The notes: a model not told the origin generated them from the letters alone. Counted from the stretch's first letter, positions 22,440-34,629 are shown. The stretch is 64,000 bases of DNA from Rhipicephalus microplus (GCF_043290135.1 NC_134700.1:163518053-163582052), one strand, 5' to 3'. A program made the numbers and translations.

Positions 22440-22810
22440 GTTCGCTTGATGACGGTATTTGTATATGACGGATTTACGATGCTGTGTCGCTTTAAAATTT
22501 TTGTAGTCCTAATAAATATTTTAGCTAGAAAGCACATGTAATACCCGAAATAATATTTGTCCTCATACGTTTCTTGCCGTAATTTTGTAATAAGAAAAAA
22601 GTATCGCTAATTGTGTTTTCTTTTCGCTAGAGCAACTGCAAGGACTTTACGCCAGCTCATTTGTAGAACAGCAACCTTTTCTGAGAAAAAAGAAAGTCAG
22701 GGGTTGGTTATATTTCAGGATTAGTCTGTAATTACCACGGTTTCATCGTGTGTGAGGCCCACGAGACGGCTTAATAAACTCCCATAGTAGAGCACCTCGT
22801 GCTCTAAATA
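22440..22810. other. Unassigned spacer
   Basis: AT-rich sequence between the minisatellite element and the 3' end of the next LINE. Nothing recognised. Confidence 0.4.
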
Positions 22811-22811
22811 A

Positions 22812-24499
22812 TTAACTTATTTATTTTATTTATTTTATTTTCAGATTTACTGCCAGCCTTTGAAAAAGGCCTTTGGCAGGAGCGGGCAGAACAAATAAAA
22901 GAATGCAAGAACATACGCAAATACGTCCACAAAACAACCGCAACAATGAGCGGGAACAAAATAAAAATAAAAATATACAATTACGCAATCAACAAAGTGA
23001 CAGCAGCTACTATTAACAACTTGTTTGGTACCAAGCCAGACCTACACTGATAGAAACTATTAATAATATACAAGACATGACTGGAAAGAGCAGGAGAAAT
23101 CTGGACCGAGGTGTACCGCTAAACAAAACAGAGCTACAATATGACACACTCAACATCAACAACAAAAAAAAGAAAAAAAGAAAAAAAACATCAGAACAAC
23201 AGTATTGTTTCACAATCACATATCAGTTTGCAGAAGTCGCGATACTAGGAAAGCGGAGTGACGACCAAGATACCGAAAAAATTACAGATAATCTGACAAT
23301 GCTTTAGCAAAAGAATTTAGTGTATTACAATCAATTACATTGGATGGAAGTTGATTCCATTCACGCGTTGTTCTCGGAAAAAAGGAGTTTTTGAATGTGT
23401 TTGTTTTACAGCTAAAATCCTTTATCTTTTTTGTGTGGTGTGATCGCGTCGAGCGCTTACCAACCAGGTCGATAAAATTACTCTTGTCTATTGCCAGCTT
23501 ATCATGATAAAGGGAGTACAAAAACTTGAGCCGTTCAAGCTGACGTCTCTTTTGCAATGTATCCAGCTCTGATTCTGCCAAGATTGAAGTTACAGATACT
23601 TGCCAGCGATAGCAATTATGGACAAACCTGATGCCCTTCCTTTGAACGAGTTCTAGTTTATCAATGTTGTTTTTTGTGTACGGATCCCATATAACTGATG
23701 CATATTCGAGGGAGGGCCTAATGAAAGTTTTGTAAGCCAGTAACTTTATTTCCTTGGTTGATTTTCGCAATGACCTTCGAAGGTATCCAAGTTTACGCAT
23801 GGCTTTATTTGTAATATACGAAATATGTTCATTCCATCTAAGGTCCGAGGTAATAATTACGCCTAAATATTTGTACCTTTCTACAACGGAAAGAGTGTGA
23901 TTATCTATGGAATATGGAAAGCTTAGGGGATGCTGTTTACGCGTTATTGACATGGTTACCGTTTTAGCCTTGTTAACACTCATTTGCCACGTTGAACACC
24001 AAGTTTGTATTTTCGCTAAAGCAGAATTCAAAAGAACTTGGTCGCAGCGGCTTTGAACTTCATGATAGAGGATGCAGTCATCTGCGAATAGTCTAATTTT
24101 AACTGGTATATCCTGTACTATGTCATTAATGAACACAAGAAAGAAAAGTGGCCCAAGCACCGAACCTTGAGGTATACCGGATATAACTGTCTCTGCTGGA
24201 GAGCACGTACCATCAATTGTTACACATTGTCGTCTTAAGTTTAAGTAATATTTTATCCATGACAGAAGTGTATCGTTCTTCAGTATGGGTTGAAGTTTTA
24301 AGAGCAGCTTTTGGTGCGACACGCGATCGTACGCTTTCTCAAAATCTAGAAAAATAATATCAGTTTGACTTTGCCTGTCAAGGGTTTTGGCGAGTTCATG
24401 TACCGTTTCTAATAGTTGTGTTACGGTAGATAGACCTTTTCGGAAGCCGTGTTGCCTGGGGTCAATAAGTTTGTTTTCTTCTAGAAATGTTGATAACTA
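22812..24499 (-). mobile_element. CR1/L2-like LINE, 5'-truncated
   Basis: The 3' end (left) is a TAAATAAAATAAA-type repeat at about 22812-22843, followed by a ~440-base 3' UTR and the RT frame. Homology ends abruptly at 24499, within RT, so the copy is 5'-truncated. It belongs to the same family as the fragment at 12806-13915. Confidence 0.85.
23282..24498 (-). CDS. LINE reverse transcriptase, partial but open
   Basis: The frame is open from the truncation point at 24498 (no start codon of its own; the ATG at 24322 is internal) to the stop at 23282, about 405 codons. Motifs in order are: PRQHGFRKGLSTV, DIIFLDFEKAYDRVSH, GIPQGSVLGPLFF, IRLFADDCILY with intact FADD, YKYLGVIITSDLRWNEHI, EYASVIWDPYTKNN, and the C-terminal TREWNQLP. 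The protein reverse-transcribes its own RNA at a target nick. The N-terminal endonuclease and the first RT motifs are missing, so it cannot be autonomous, but lack of any stop makes this one of the younger copies here. Confidence 0.87.
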
Positions 24500-24542
24500 T
24501 TTGTGAATAAACACCAAATACTATATCTTGTAGCCACTTTAA

Positions 24543-24767
24543 GGGGCGAAGCTATTTAAGCTGTCGATCGTACGTCGCTGATGTAGGTGGTAGCAGTAGT
24601 ATGTAGCTACTTCTCGTTTAGTCTTTGTATAGTTCACTGGATGGCGGTACTTGTATATGATGAAAAGATGCGAGATGGCGGTACTTCGAGTGTTCACTCG
24701 ATGCACGGACGAACGGGGCCAGTGGTTGATTCGTGGTTTGCCGAAAAGCTCTTCGAAGCTTCGCCCC
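24543..24767 (+). mobile_element. TIR-bounded minisatellite element, copy C (short)
   Basis: GGGGCGAAGC at 24543-24552 and GCTTCGCCCC at 24758-24767 bound 225 bases. Inside, GGATGGCGGTACTTGTATAT and GATGAAAAGATGCGAGATGG match copies A and B. The minisatellite is reduced to a trace (GATGCACGGACGAACGG near 24700), so this copy is internally deleted or never expanded. Confidence 0.72.
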
Positions 24768-24802
24768 ATTCATCATCATTTACTCTCTGGATATGCTTCG
24801 AC

Positions 24803-24955
24803 TTTTTTAAAGACGATAGTCTTTTTTGGGGACCTTTAACGCAAAAATTTTAATCTGTCTTTATATATGTCTGTTTGTCCGCCCTTAGCGGTACCCTAAA
24901 CGGCACCAAACGATACCCCAAACGGCTGACCCTATCCGCAGCGCCCCCCCCCCCA
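24803..24955 (+). repeat. Dispersed repeat (AAAGACGATAGTC family), copy 2
   Basis: It matches 11312-11450 in phrase order (TTTTTAAAGACGATAGTC, CTGTCTTTATATATGTCTGT, GGCTGACCCTATCCGCAGCG). It ends in a C-run at about 24945-24955. Confidence 0.7.
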
Positions 24956-25950
24956 ATATTGCTCAAGGTTCAGCGTTCATACTAGTGTGATTGTCAATTA
25001 AAAAGCAATTGTTGCACATAATGAGGCACCCATAACAACTCGTCAATATTAGGTATATGCATTTTTTTACTAGAAAAGGCATACATAAGTAATTCCAAAA
25101 ACCGTAGCGTTTATCACGCTGCGCTGACCATGCTACGCTTGCACGAAAAGGCAAGTGTTTCCAACGCTTTGCTAAGATGACGCGGTGGTGACTCCTACCC
25201 GTCGACTTGCGTTCTACACCTCATCACCTCAGAGACGGGTGCGCACAGAGCGCGCTTCGTTTTCTAAGATAACTGCTAAGTAGCACTCATGTCTCACGTG
25301 TGACGTGGCAAGATACGCTCGTTCACCTCCACTGCACGCTCGAGGCACTCTAACGCAGCGCCTCTAGAATATTATTCACCCATTTTCTTGCGCAGAACAT
25401 CAATAAAACATTTTGTTCACTCTCTCTAGACGCAAGACCATCGTACTTCGACGACATTTGCAGTGTAACACGCAGATACGAGGCCAATTTTTTTTTACGT
25501 TGCCAATGTTCTTTCATACGTAAATACATCTATCACTTGTACTTCCGATCATTTTCTTTTGCTGCAGGATACGTTTCGTGTAAGGTGCACCTCACAAGTA
25601 GAGAAAAGTTTTTGGCAGACCTTCATTTGTTCCTGAACTCCCAAGGCTGATATCCTGTTGTATTGTTTAAGATGACATAGAAACACATACAGATGTATTC
25701 ACTGGCACATAACGTTGCCACAGCAATGGGAATATATATTCGACTCCGTACCTAGGGCCTCCGAGAATATAAACATGATGGCATAATAACACCATCGGCC
25801 CACTGCCGAAAAAGCTCCTGAAAAGGGTTTTCTTGAACAATATGCTATGGATATTCGTTTTTCATCTTAAAATAATATTCGTGTTGCATCCATATTGAGT
25901 TTTCGCCTATATGATAGTGACGGAGCCAGCTACTTCCGCAAGGTAGATAA
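24956..25950. other. Unassigned intergenic DNA
   Basis: No gene or family recognised. Confidence 0.35.
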
Positions 25951-26002
25951 AAAAAATTGGCAGCATATCCACGGAGGGAATGATGGAGAGTGCGGCGAAG
26001 CA

Positions 26003-26168
26003 TTTGTCCGTCCATTCGTTCTTGCTTCCTTCCGTCTATGCGACCGTCCATGCGTCCATCCGCCCGTCCGTGCGTGCGCCCGTTCCTGCGTTCGTCCATG
26101 CATCCGCCCCTGCGTTCGTTCATGCGTCCATTCATGCATCTGTCTGTGTGTCCATTCGTCCATCTATT
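26003..26168 (-). repeat. GGAC-rich minisatellite of copy B
   Basis: Complement of the copy A minisatellite: repeating GTCCATGCGTCC and GTCCGTGCGT-like units. It is shorter than in copy A. Confidence 0.9.
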
Positions 26169-26287
26169 CAACACTCCAAGTACCACCATCTCGCATCTTT
26201 TCGTCATATATTCCCCATATAGAAGCACCGCCATCCAGTGGACATTCCAAGGACTAAACGAGAGGTGGCACACGCACACTTTCTAAC

Positions 26288-26755
26288 AGCTTGCGCTTCG
26301 GGTCTACTTCCCACCTTTAACCACCTCGAGTTCATGGTATATACTAGTTCACTGTATTTATGGCACTGCGGCCCAACACTCGCTAAACCTTTCTAAAACC
26401 GAGGAGGTTACGCCCAGCGAGTATAACGTAGCAACCTTTTCCTGGCAGATAGAGCTCAATGTACATGCCAATGGCTGCATGGGAAATGAGAGACCGGAGA
26501 ATTCGGCTTTTACTTTCTTATGGCTTGCACTTCATACCTACTTCCCACCTTTAACTACCTCGAGGTCATTCATGATATACACTAGTTTGTTGTATTTATG
26601 GCACTGCGGCTCAACGCTCGCTAAACCTTTCTAAAACTAAGGTGGTTACACCCAGCGGGTATAACGTAGCGACCCTTTCCCTTCAGATAGTGCTCAATGT
26701 ACATGCAATGGCTGCTAATGGGGATCGCAGCGTGCACGTTAACTAAAAGCCGAAT
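26288..26755 (-). repeat. ~235-bp tandem duplication inside copy B
   Basis: CTTGCGCTTCGGGTCTACTT at 26290 recurs as CTTGCACTTCATACCTACTT at 26524, and the following CCACCTTTAACCACCTCGAG, GCACTGCGGC, CGCTAAACCTTTCTAAAAC and GTACATGC phrases recur at the same offset. Copy A has this segment once. Confidence 0.8.
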
Positions 26756-26949
26756 GCTCCTGTCTCTCATACCACATTATCAGCTATTGGCATGTACATT
26801 GAGCACTATTTTTTGTTGTTCAACAACGCACAGAAGGAACCTCTCACCGGCACCACCTTGGAGGTCAAAATGTTTGCAGGTCAAAGCGTAAGACTGGTTA
26901 TATACTACGCGGAACAAACGGGTGCCGCTATAAGGAGCTTCGCCCCTAA

Positions 26950-28545
26950 CACGGGTTTGTCGTGATATCAGCTATCGTTCGACACAGATGAAAATGTGCG
27001 TCTGGGATCGCTGCGAATTATAGAGGACGCATTATTGCTGCAAATTGTTCTAATACATTACGTTCACAGTCACGCAAACAATAACTTTGAGCTCTTTCGA
27101 TAAACGACTCAGTCCGGTAGCAGGCAGAGCCATTGAACTTCAGTGAAATCAGCCGACCGATACCCGTTCGTAGCGGTTGAAAATACTTCGACAGAGTGAA
27201 TGAGTCATTCAGTTTCTCGCCGCACTCATGGTAATCCCGTATGACGCACTGCGTTACGAGCTGGTTTTCAGTGCTGAAGTAGAATGCAGCTGGCATCTGG
27301 TGCTAAACTTACACTGCCAACGTGCGCCTGGGGTATATTGGGAAATGTCAAATATCATTGGCTATATATCTAATGCGCGTATATACAAAATACGCGTGAA
27401 AAAGGCAGATCATTTCTCTATAGAGTCATCACCATGATCTTGCAGCTATTACCTTCCTTTACCATCTAAGAGGTAGCTCTGAAGAACAATGTATGCATCC
27501 ATTTAGACCAAATAAAAAGAGCAAAAACATATAGCATAGCAGCCATTTAGGGCATATGCTGAAAGACTACGCCTATTTCTAGCTTGATTTGTTAGGGAGG
27601 GGGACCCTCTTTTTTTGCTCCGAATCCATACTTGGAAAATGAAGAAAATAGGCTTAAGGCAATCAGCAGTATGATCATTACTATTTTGCATCGACTTGTC
27701 GTTATTTAGAAGGAAGACTGTATTATTGGTTCTCAATATTTTTGTCACTTTTCATTTTGAGGAAGGAGCCTGCTGTACACATGAAGTGACTAATATATAT
27801 TCCTACAATAGCTGTCTTTGTCTCCTTTTTGTAAAACACCATTTCTACAGAGCATCATCTTATCGTGTTGAAGTTGACTTTTTCTTCTCTCTCTCTCTAA
27901 ATCTCTGGTTGGACATTTAGCTTCCCTGTTTACATAATACAACACTGTGGAACTGTAAGACTATATAGGATGATGCAGATGCCATAGCTGTGCTATGCTA
28001 GTTATTTCCGTTGCAGCAAAATTTTGGGTGCAAGTCATTTCAAGTGACGCTTTTCCCACAAAAATAAACAGATTATTTTTTTTCCCACATATGAATAGTT
28101 TTTCATTGAAGAAGCGAATGTCATAGTTGAAATGACATTTGCTAACGTTGGAACTTCTAGCAACACACCTTGTATGTTTTTTCCTGTTTGCCTGGAAATA
28201 ACTTTGAGGTCACAGTGGCGCCTTGTGCTTTACCACGGGCGACACACCACGAAAGAAGACTGTGAGAAATTGCAGGGAAGATTTTACAGTGGTGCCGACA
28301 GTTGTTCTTCACAGTCATAAAGGAAAAATACGCAGAAGGGCATCTTGATTCTAAATTTACGTGGGATTCTCTCAATGCCAACTACATGTGAACATGACAC
28401 AAAACCTATGCATTTATTTTCTTTTAAGGATATGACCACATGAAGGACAGTGACAGAAATTGTGTAAAGACGCCCACCACTCAAGAAATATTAAGGAGAA
28501 TGACTGATCTATAGTAGGTGACAATCTACGAAATAAAACCTGGCT
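26950..28545. other. Unassigned intergenic DNA
   Basis: Nothing recognised; a CT run lies near 27885-27900. Open frames are about 90 codons or shorter with no motif. Confidence 0.35.
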
Positions 28546-28969
28546 GATCCTACGTACAGTGGGAATCGATGTTATGCGAAGCACGAATGAGAAATGTTGG
28601 TATGCCACTTTAAAATCAGCACAGCTTTACGAAATGGAGGTAAATGATGCCGCACTTTACTTCCGTGTCAATGTTATCAAGTTTGGATGTGTCTTTATCA
28701 AGTTTGGACGTGCTTGGTTGTGTCGCGAAATGCGACATGATGCGTTTTGCACTGATGCGTTACCCAGGCACCACTGCGTCTCCCTCTTTTCATGACGGAG
28801 GAACGCCGGACGCGCTGAAGCGTGCATGCGTCAAAGCAACGCATCGCGGCGCTTGCCTGCGAGTATATGGGAGGACCGGCGCCTGGCGTGGCAATGCCCG
28901 CATGACGCGACAAAAGGAACGCCGGTGAGCACGTGCACCACGTCATGTCGAAATGTATTGGCGCCTTGA

Positions 28970-29725
28970 CTGTGGCATGTAGTCATGTTCTCACAAGACC
29001 CGCATCTCATGATTATCATGTTTGCACCAGTCACATACCTTCGTCATTCATTGGCGTCACGTAATACCAAATTTGGCATATGTGACGCTAGCTAAACGGC
29101 TGCGAGCACATCATCAGTTTGGCAGGTAGTCATGTTGTTACTTGACACGGATGTCATGATTGTCATATTTGAATGTGCCATTTACCTGTGTCGTCGGTTC
29201 GCGTGGCGTAATACTGAGTTTGGTGCATGTGAGGCTAGCAAAACAGCCGGCGAGCACTTCTTGAGCGTAGCATCTATAGTCATGTTGTTACATGACTGCA
29301 TGTTTATCTCATGCATCTCATGTTTATCACTATTGCACCAGTATCATACCTTCATCATCCAATCACCTCCCGTAATACCACTTTTGGTATAAGTGAAGCT
29401 AGCGGAACGGCCGCCAGCGCATCATGAACGTGGCATGTAGTCATGTTGTTACAAGACACGCAACTCAAGATTATCATGTTTAAACCAGTCACATACTTCC
29501 GTCATCAATGCACGTATGTTATACAAAATTTGGTATATGTGATGCAAGCAAAATGGACGCTAGTGCATCATGAGCGTGGCATGTATTCATGTTGCTACAT
29601 AACACGCATATCATTATTTCATGTCATGACTAGTCAAATATGTTCTACATACAGTCATGCTATGTCATACCAAGCTTCGTATTGATACATTTATCAAAAC
29701 GCCCAGGAGAGCTAAAAATCGCAGG
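28970..29725 (+). repeat. ~150-bp satellite, about five units
   Basis: The landmark TAGTCATGTTnnnAC recurs at about 28979, 29127, 29279, 29438 and 29587, a spacing near 150. Each unit also has an ATGATTATCATGTTT-like phrase, TACCAAATTTGGTATATGTGA-like phrase and GCTAGCnnAACGGC. Related arrays lie at 30735-30960 and 58330-58957 on the other strand. Confidence 0.85.
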
Positions 29726-29729
29726 CGGC

Positions 29730-29836
<107 letters not shown>

Positions 29837-29885
29837 GCTCAAAGTCGCCGAAGGTCGCTGAGAAACGATTCGCATTTAAAAGCAA

Positions 29886-30470
29886 AGTGCACCGCTATCA
29901 ATTTGTATTATGCGCGTCCAACCGTGGCCGCTCTTTGACGTAACAGTCACGATGAACCAATTCAGTGTGGCGCCGTTCACGACGAAGGGTGACGTGCCAC
30001 GGCCCCGAGACAGGCAGGCACCCATTCAGTTTTCCAGTGGTGTTTTCTTTGTCAAGAAGAAGCTATATATCATCCACTCACACTCAACATAGTCCTCGCC
30101 AGCCGTCATTCGTTGCCGACGTTTCTGCTTTTGCAGCGTTTGAAGTGCATCGAAGCGGCAAAGAGTTATCGCGTTCCGTTGTTTCGACAGGGTGACGCAG
30201 ATACACGGCGCCTCTTTCTGCGTCGCTCGGATGCACTAAGCCTATCGCCTGATGGTGAGCACTCTCAACGATTGTCGTCGCGGTCATTCACTGCTTCAGG
30301 AGAGGAGGCAAATCAATAGTCTAAATTGCAAAGAATTGCAGTGTTCTGTAGTGCAATTCACTACACAACACTGAGCATTGCAAAAGTTTGGGCCAGCCTA
30401 AGGAACATGCTTGACCAGGAAAAATGAAAATCGGCCACGATCAGAACACTAAAACAAATAATGCACGAGT
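29886..30470. other. Unassigned spacer
   Basis: No gene or repeat recognised between the GATA element and the next SINE. Confidence 0.35.
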
Positions 30471-30474
30471 TTCG

Positions 30475-30720
30475 CCCCGCCGCGGTGGTCTAGTGACTAA
30501 GGTACTCGGCTGCTGACCCGCAGGGCGCGGGTTCGAATCCCGGCTGCGGCGGCTGCATTTCCGATGGAGGCGGAAATGTTGCAGGCCCGTGTGCTCAGAT
30601 TTGGGTGCACGTTAAAGAACCCCAGGTGGTCTAAATTTCCGGAGCCCTCCACTACGGCGTCTCTCATAATCATATAGTGGTTTTGGGACGTTAAACCCCA
30701 CATATCAATCAATCAATCAA
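30475..30720 (+). mobile_element. tRNA-derived SINE (Ruka-like), full-length-looking
   Basis: The tRNA-like head has an A-box-like TGGTCTAGTGAC (30486-30497) and a perfect B-box-like GGTTCGAATCC (30530-30540), the two RNA polymerase III promoter elements. The body runs through GTGCACGTTAAAGAACCCC and GGTTTTGGGACGTTAAACCC to a (ATCA)n tail ending near 30720. It is nearly identical to the minus-strand copy at 56257-56503, which suggests recent activity. Resemblance to the tick Ruka SINE is from memory. Confidence 0.85.
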
Positions 30721-30734
30721 AATTCAATTTTACG

Positions 30735-31050
30735 TAACGTGAATAGACGCTGAGTGTAAATGACACGTCCAAATATGATAATCATGCTATGGATTTCACG
30801 TAAAACATGACTACACGCTTCGCTCATAGCACGCTCGCCGCCGTTCCGCTAGCTTCATATATAGCAAAGTTGGCATCAGGTGACGTTAATAGATGACGAA
30901 GGTAAATGAAACAATAAACATGATAATCATGGCATGGAAGTCATCTATGACATAATTCAACTCCGCCTTTTTACGCTGTGCTGATTTTAAAGTGACCTAT
31001 CACCCTTATTCATTCATGCTTCGCTTATCATCGATTCCCACTGTACGTGG
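30735..31050 (-). mobile_element. Inverted partner of the satellite element
   Basis: The right end (31050-30965) is the complement of 28553-28665 (GCTGATTTTAAAGTG, CATGCTTCGCTTATCATCGATTCCC). It is followed leftwards by about 1.4 satellite units (TGACTACACGCTTCGCTCATA, CCGTTCCGCTAGCTTCATAT). It ends at the SINE, so no GATA tract is attached. Confidence 0.65.
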
Positions 31051-31108
31051 GATAGGCCAATTTTCTTCTCATCACGTTGGCGGTGGTTAGTTTGGTGACG
31101 GTAAATAA

Positions 31109-31905
31109 ATGTACGTGGGCTTTGTGCCAAACCACGGCAAAAAACTTTACCGCCTAATTATAGAACAAGATCAAGACATCGTCGCTGTAAAGAACACTAA
31201 AGTAGAGAGTGACGAGCACGCTGAGCGAATGGTGCAACCTTTCATGAGACTGTTTGATGTGTGCGTTTGTCACGCGGTGGGTACGTCTGCAGGATGCCAC
31301 TTGTTAATTCGGCAGAGCCTTGATGCGAAAGTGGAGTCAGTATGTACCTGCAAAGCGTGTTCTTTTTTATACATGATTTATCCTTACTAAGAGAAAAAAG
31401 TGGAGAGCGATCTGTGTGTACGCACGCACTGTGATTCAAGATCGAAAGAAGTTCTTTGAAAAACTTGATGTCTATTTGAAATGTGAACGTAAATTAATTT
31501 TTGCCTGGGGTTTCAACTGTGTTAGTTCGAGTACAAAAAAATTGAGTTTGAGGCTATACAGAGATTCAAGCACCGCCGTTCTAATAGAGATGATGGGGAA
31601 GGCTCAGCTAGATGATGTGGGAGAATGTCTTTGCAGTGGAAAAGAGGTTTTGTTTTGCCACTTTCATCGTTCAAGCCTTGCTAGACTTGACAGAGTATAC
31701 GTGTCTTCTGAAATCATTCATTCGTGCCATGATTCCAGAGTAACACCTGTTACGTTCAGTGATCATTGTTTGGTTTCGTTTGAAGTGGGTAAACATAAAA
31801 GAAATAAACGTTTCTCTTGGGTCCTCCGGAATTTTAATGTCAAGTTACTAGGGTATGGAGAGTTTATTCGCATTTTTTTTAGAGGGCATACAAGACTTAG
31901 CAAAT
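31109..31905 (+). pseudogene. APE-type endonuclease of L1/Tx1-like LINE
   Basis: 31109-31387 reads IIEQDQDIVAVKNTKVESDE, the QET-like metal-site region with Q-E replaced by K-N. After a frame change, 31416-31905 reads WGFNCVSS where a GDFN motif is expected (the Asp is lost), then RLDRVYVS and VTFSDHCLVSFEV, the terminal SDH motif. The endonuclease would nick target DNA; two of its key motifs are damaged here. Confidence 0.75.
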
Positions 31906-31919
31906 AAAACACCTAAATC

Positions 31920-33654
31920 ATGGGGACACTAGGGGAACTGTTTAAACAGACCATTACACTGAAAGCACTCGAGAGATCCAGCACCCTGAGACATGCTGAA
32001 AAAGAATTTGAAGTGCGCTTGCGTAAAATTTTGAAACAGTTAGTAGCGGCAGAATGCACCCAGGCCGGTACATCTACAGAGGAGATAAACAGAACTAAAC
32101 AGAAGCTAGAGTTGATAGACCATGAACAATACCACGGAGCATTGATTCGAGTTTCAGCAAAAAACTTGGTATCGGGAGAAATGCCAACAAAACGAGCTCT
32201 CGGAGCTGAGAAGAAGCTTGTCTGTAAAAGTGAAATAGGAGAAATATAATATAAAGAAACAAGGTAGCACACAAAAGAAGCAATAGCCGGTGTGTTTTTT
32301 CGAATATTACAAAGAGTTATTCACACCAACCAGTGTACATGCAGATGATTTTAATAGTGGTTTCATTTCATTAATGCCCAGAATTGAACACGAAAGGAAG
32401 AAAGTTTTAAAATTTTCTAAAACAGAGCGAGAAATTGAAAAAGCAATTGATAAGTTAAACAATGGTAAGTGTCCAAGACCTGCTGACGTGAGTGCTACGG
32501 TATACAAAGTATTCAAAGATGTACCTTCCCCTATTTTGAAGGAGGTATTAAATCAGGCTTTTAAATGTAAACAACTTCCACCATCGTACTTGTCAGCCCA
32601 CACGGTATTCATAACTAAAACAGGAGATGCCGCAAAGTTGGGATGTGTTACTGCATATAGACCAATTAGCCTAAATGATGTTGACTATAAAATAAAAATG
32701 AAAATATTGGCCACAAGACTCCGCACAGTTATGAAAAAACTGGTTGGTTCCCACCAAGTTTGTGGCATAAAGGGAACAAAAATAATGACCAACATAAACA
32801 TAGCATGATCAATCCTGGAAAGTTGTGAGGCTATGCACCTCAATGTTGCCATGCTTCAAATTGAGCTCAGACAGGCATTTGATTGCGTGCCCCACGACGT
32901 GTTACTTTCATTACTTCAGCACAAAAATGTAGGGAGTTTAATTAGCGACAGAGTGCGCATGGCTTACGCAGGATGCACGACGAAGTTCGTAATAAATAAA
33001 ACGGCGGTTGAGCGTGTAGCTGTGCTGCAGTCAGTGAGACAGAGGTGCCCACTATCGCCCCTGCGTCTTGCTATTTTTATTGAACCTTTCTGTTTAAGCG
33101 TAAATAGTGACAGTGCAATGAGTGGCTTTAAGTTGCATGAAGCTGAGGTTAGCCTCCTTGCATACGCAGACGACATTGCAGTTTTTTGTACAAATTATGA
33201 GAGTATAATGCATGCTGTAATTGCCGTGAAAACTTTTTGCCAGGTGAGTGGTAGTGCCATGAACTGGGATAAGTGCCTTGGCTTCTGGCATGGAGAATGG
33301 GACGTTCCAGCAAAAATATTTCTAAACATTAAATGGCAGGAAACCCCAGTGAAATATTTAGGAGTGCCGCCGAAGTTCTATCTCGACAGTGAATCTTATT
33401 GGAAAAAAGAAACACAGGCATTGCGCAATGATGTAGAAAAATGGAAAGGTTGGGGTGTTTCGATATTCACACGGGCCACAACGTGCAACTTCTTTAAAAA
33501 AGTTTCGACTTGGCGGGCTCGAATTAGTTCATTTGCACAAAAGACAACTTGCCAATCGTTTCCTTTTTTGCGTGATGTAGATGACCCTTTTTTGAGAACT
33601 GTTATTCAACTAAGGTTATCTAGAGTGCTGCAGGGATTTCTCGTATCGTCATAA
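31920..33654 (+). pseudogene. Reverse transcriptase of L1/Tx1-like LINE
   Basis: 31920-32249 is the basic linker. From 32290 one frame covers RT: LNNGKCPRPADVSATVYK, TAYRPISLNDVDYKI, then a TGA near 32806, LRQAFDCVPHDVL, CPLSPLRLAIF, SLLAYADDIAVF (intact YADD near 33160-33190), MNWDKCLGFW and VKYLGVPP. The frame ends at 33654 with further stops to 33760. RT motifs are complete, but the frame is broken. Confidence 0.83.
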
Positions 33655-33762
33655 AAAGTGCAAGGACCAATACAAGGGTACTTAAGAAAGTTGTTTCGTC
33701 TTTCTACATTTTATTAATGAGATTTTTGTGAGAGTATCTGGCTGAAGTATCACGTAAAAAAA

Positions 33763-34143
33763 ATGTATAAAGTCTTTCTCAATGTTTTACTGATTGTACC
33801 ATTGTACTGTCAGTTATACTGTTCAGGCCCAACACAAGTTGTTCTGAAACGCGTTAAAAGAATGCTTGTAGCGCCAGGGGTCAAAACGTTGTTCTTTCAA
33901 TTACATACTGGTACCTCACTAGTTAAATCGTGGTTGCAGGATAGGGGATTATTCGTGCCATGGAGCACACATTGCCAGTTATGCAGTAAACCGCAAACAA
34001 TTGAACACGTGTTTATAGATTGCTGGAGTAGGGTCTTTTTCTGGGACATATTGCAGAGAACCTTGAAAAAGAATTACCCTGAAGTCCACACGGCATCCGT
34101 TTTCCTTCGGTTAAAAACAAGGCAGGCGTACCTCATGATGTAA
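33763..34143 (+). pseudogene. C-terminal zinc-finger region of L1/Tx1-like LINE
   Basis: It continues the RT frame after a stretch of stops. A Cys-x2-Cys...His-x4-Cys module is visible (CQLCSKPQTIEHVFIDC, about residues 74-90), typical of the 3' end of LINE ORF2. It ends at TAA 34141-34143. Confidence 0.75.
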
Positions 34144-34585
34144 TCATGCTTCTGGACCTGCAAAATATATGGAAAACCCGATGTGACTTTGCAAACGTGG
34201 ATGTAAAAGTCTATCTGCGAGCCAACATTTTTGCGAATCTGTGTGCTATTTTTTTGAAGTGCTGAAGGGCCAAGAAGATGTACCAGACTGGATTGTGCGC
34301 ATTGAGACATTGTTACGAATGCCAAAGTATTGATCAATAGTCAGCTAAGAGCTGACGGACCTTCAATAAATTTTGTGGGTGTATTTTGTGACGCACTTGT
34401 ATTTTGATCAATATGTAAATATGTGAAATGTAAACAGCCTTGATATGCAAAGCAATAGAGAGAGAAAGAAAAAAGCCCTCGGTGGCTTAGTGGGTACGCC
34501 TCGCATTCACGACACGGAGGTCTCACGTTCGGATCCGCGCACCGGAGTCTTTTTTATTCTTACGTTTTCATCTCTCTCTCTCTCT

Positions 34586-34589
<4 letters not shown>

Positions 34590-34629
<40 letters not shown>
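34590..34629. repeat. (TA)n microsatellite
   Basis: TA run between the SINE head and the palindrome. Confidence 0.95.

Larger units (their letters stand above)
25992..26946 (-). mobile_element. TIR-bounded element with minisatellite core, copy B
   Basis: Inverted relative to copy A. Its outer end is GCTTCGCCCC at 26937-26946 and the inner end GCGGCGAAGC at 25992-26001 (one mismatch to the consensus terminus). Shared internal phrases with copy A include GGTTTAGCGAGCGTTG, GCGGTGCTT and GATGCGAGATGGTGGTACTT (read on the minus strand). It is longer than copy A because a ~235-bp segment is tandemly duplicated. Confidence 0.72.
31085..34470 (+). mobile_element. L1/Tx1-like LINE, degenerate
   Basis: Endonuclease, reverse transcriptase and a C-terminal Cys/His finger occur in order over 3.3 kb with several frameshifts and stops. 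The phrase style around the RT box (SGSAMNWDKCLGFWHGEW) is that of L1/Tx1-group elements of arthropods, by recognition. The 3' UTR extends to about 34470, where the next SINE begins. Confidence 0.78.

Noticed and set aside
22044..22468. Overlapping 70-183-codon open frames on both strands (Arg/Thr/Asp-rich, Pro/Ser/Val-rich)
   Set aside because: They lie over the GGAC minisatellite, whose unit lacks stops in most frames. The same happens at 25845-26286.
28970..29725. CRISPR-like array
   Set aside because: The repeats are ~150 bp, diverged and contiguous, without short repeats and unique spacers; the sequence context is eukaryotic.
30475..30545. A genuine tRNA gene
   Set aside because: A and B boxes are present, but the sequence continues into a SINE body repeated elsewhere and does not form a mature tRNA end.
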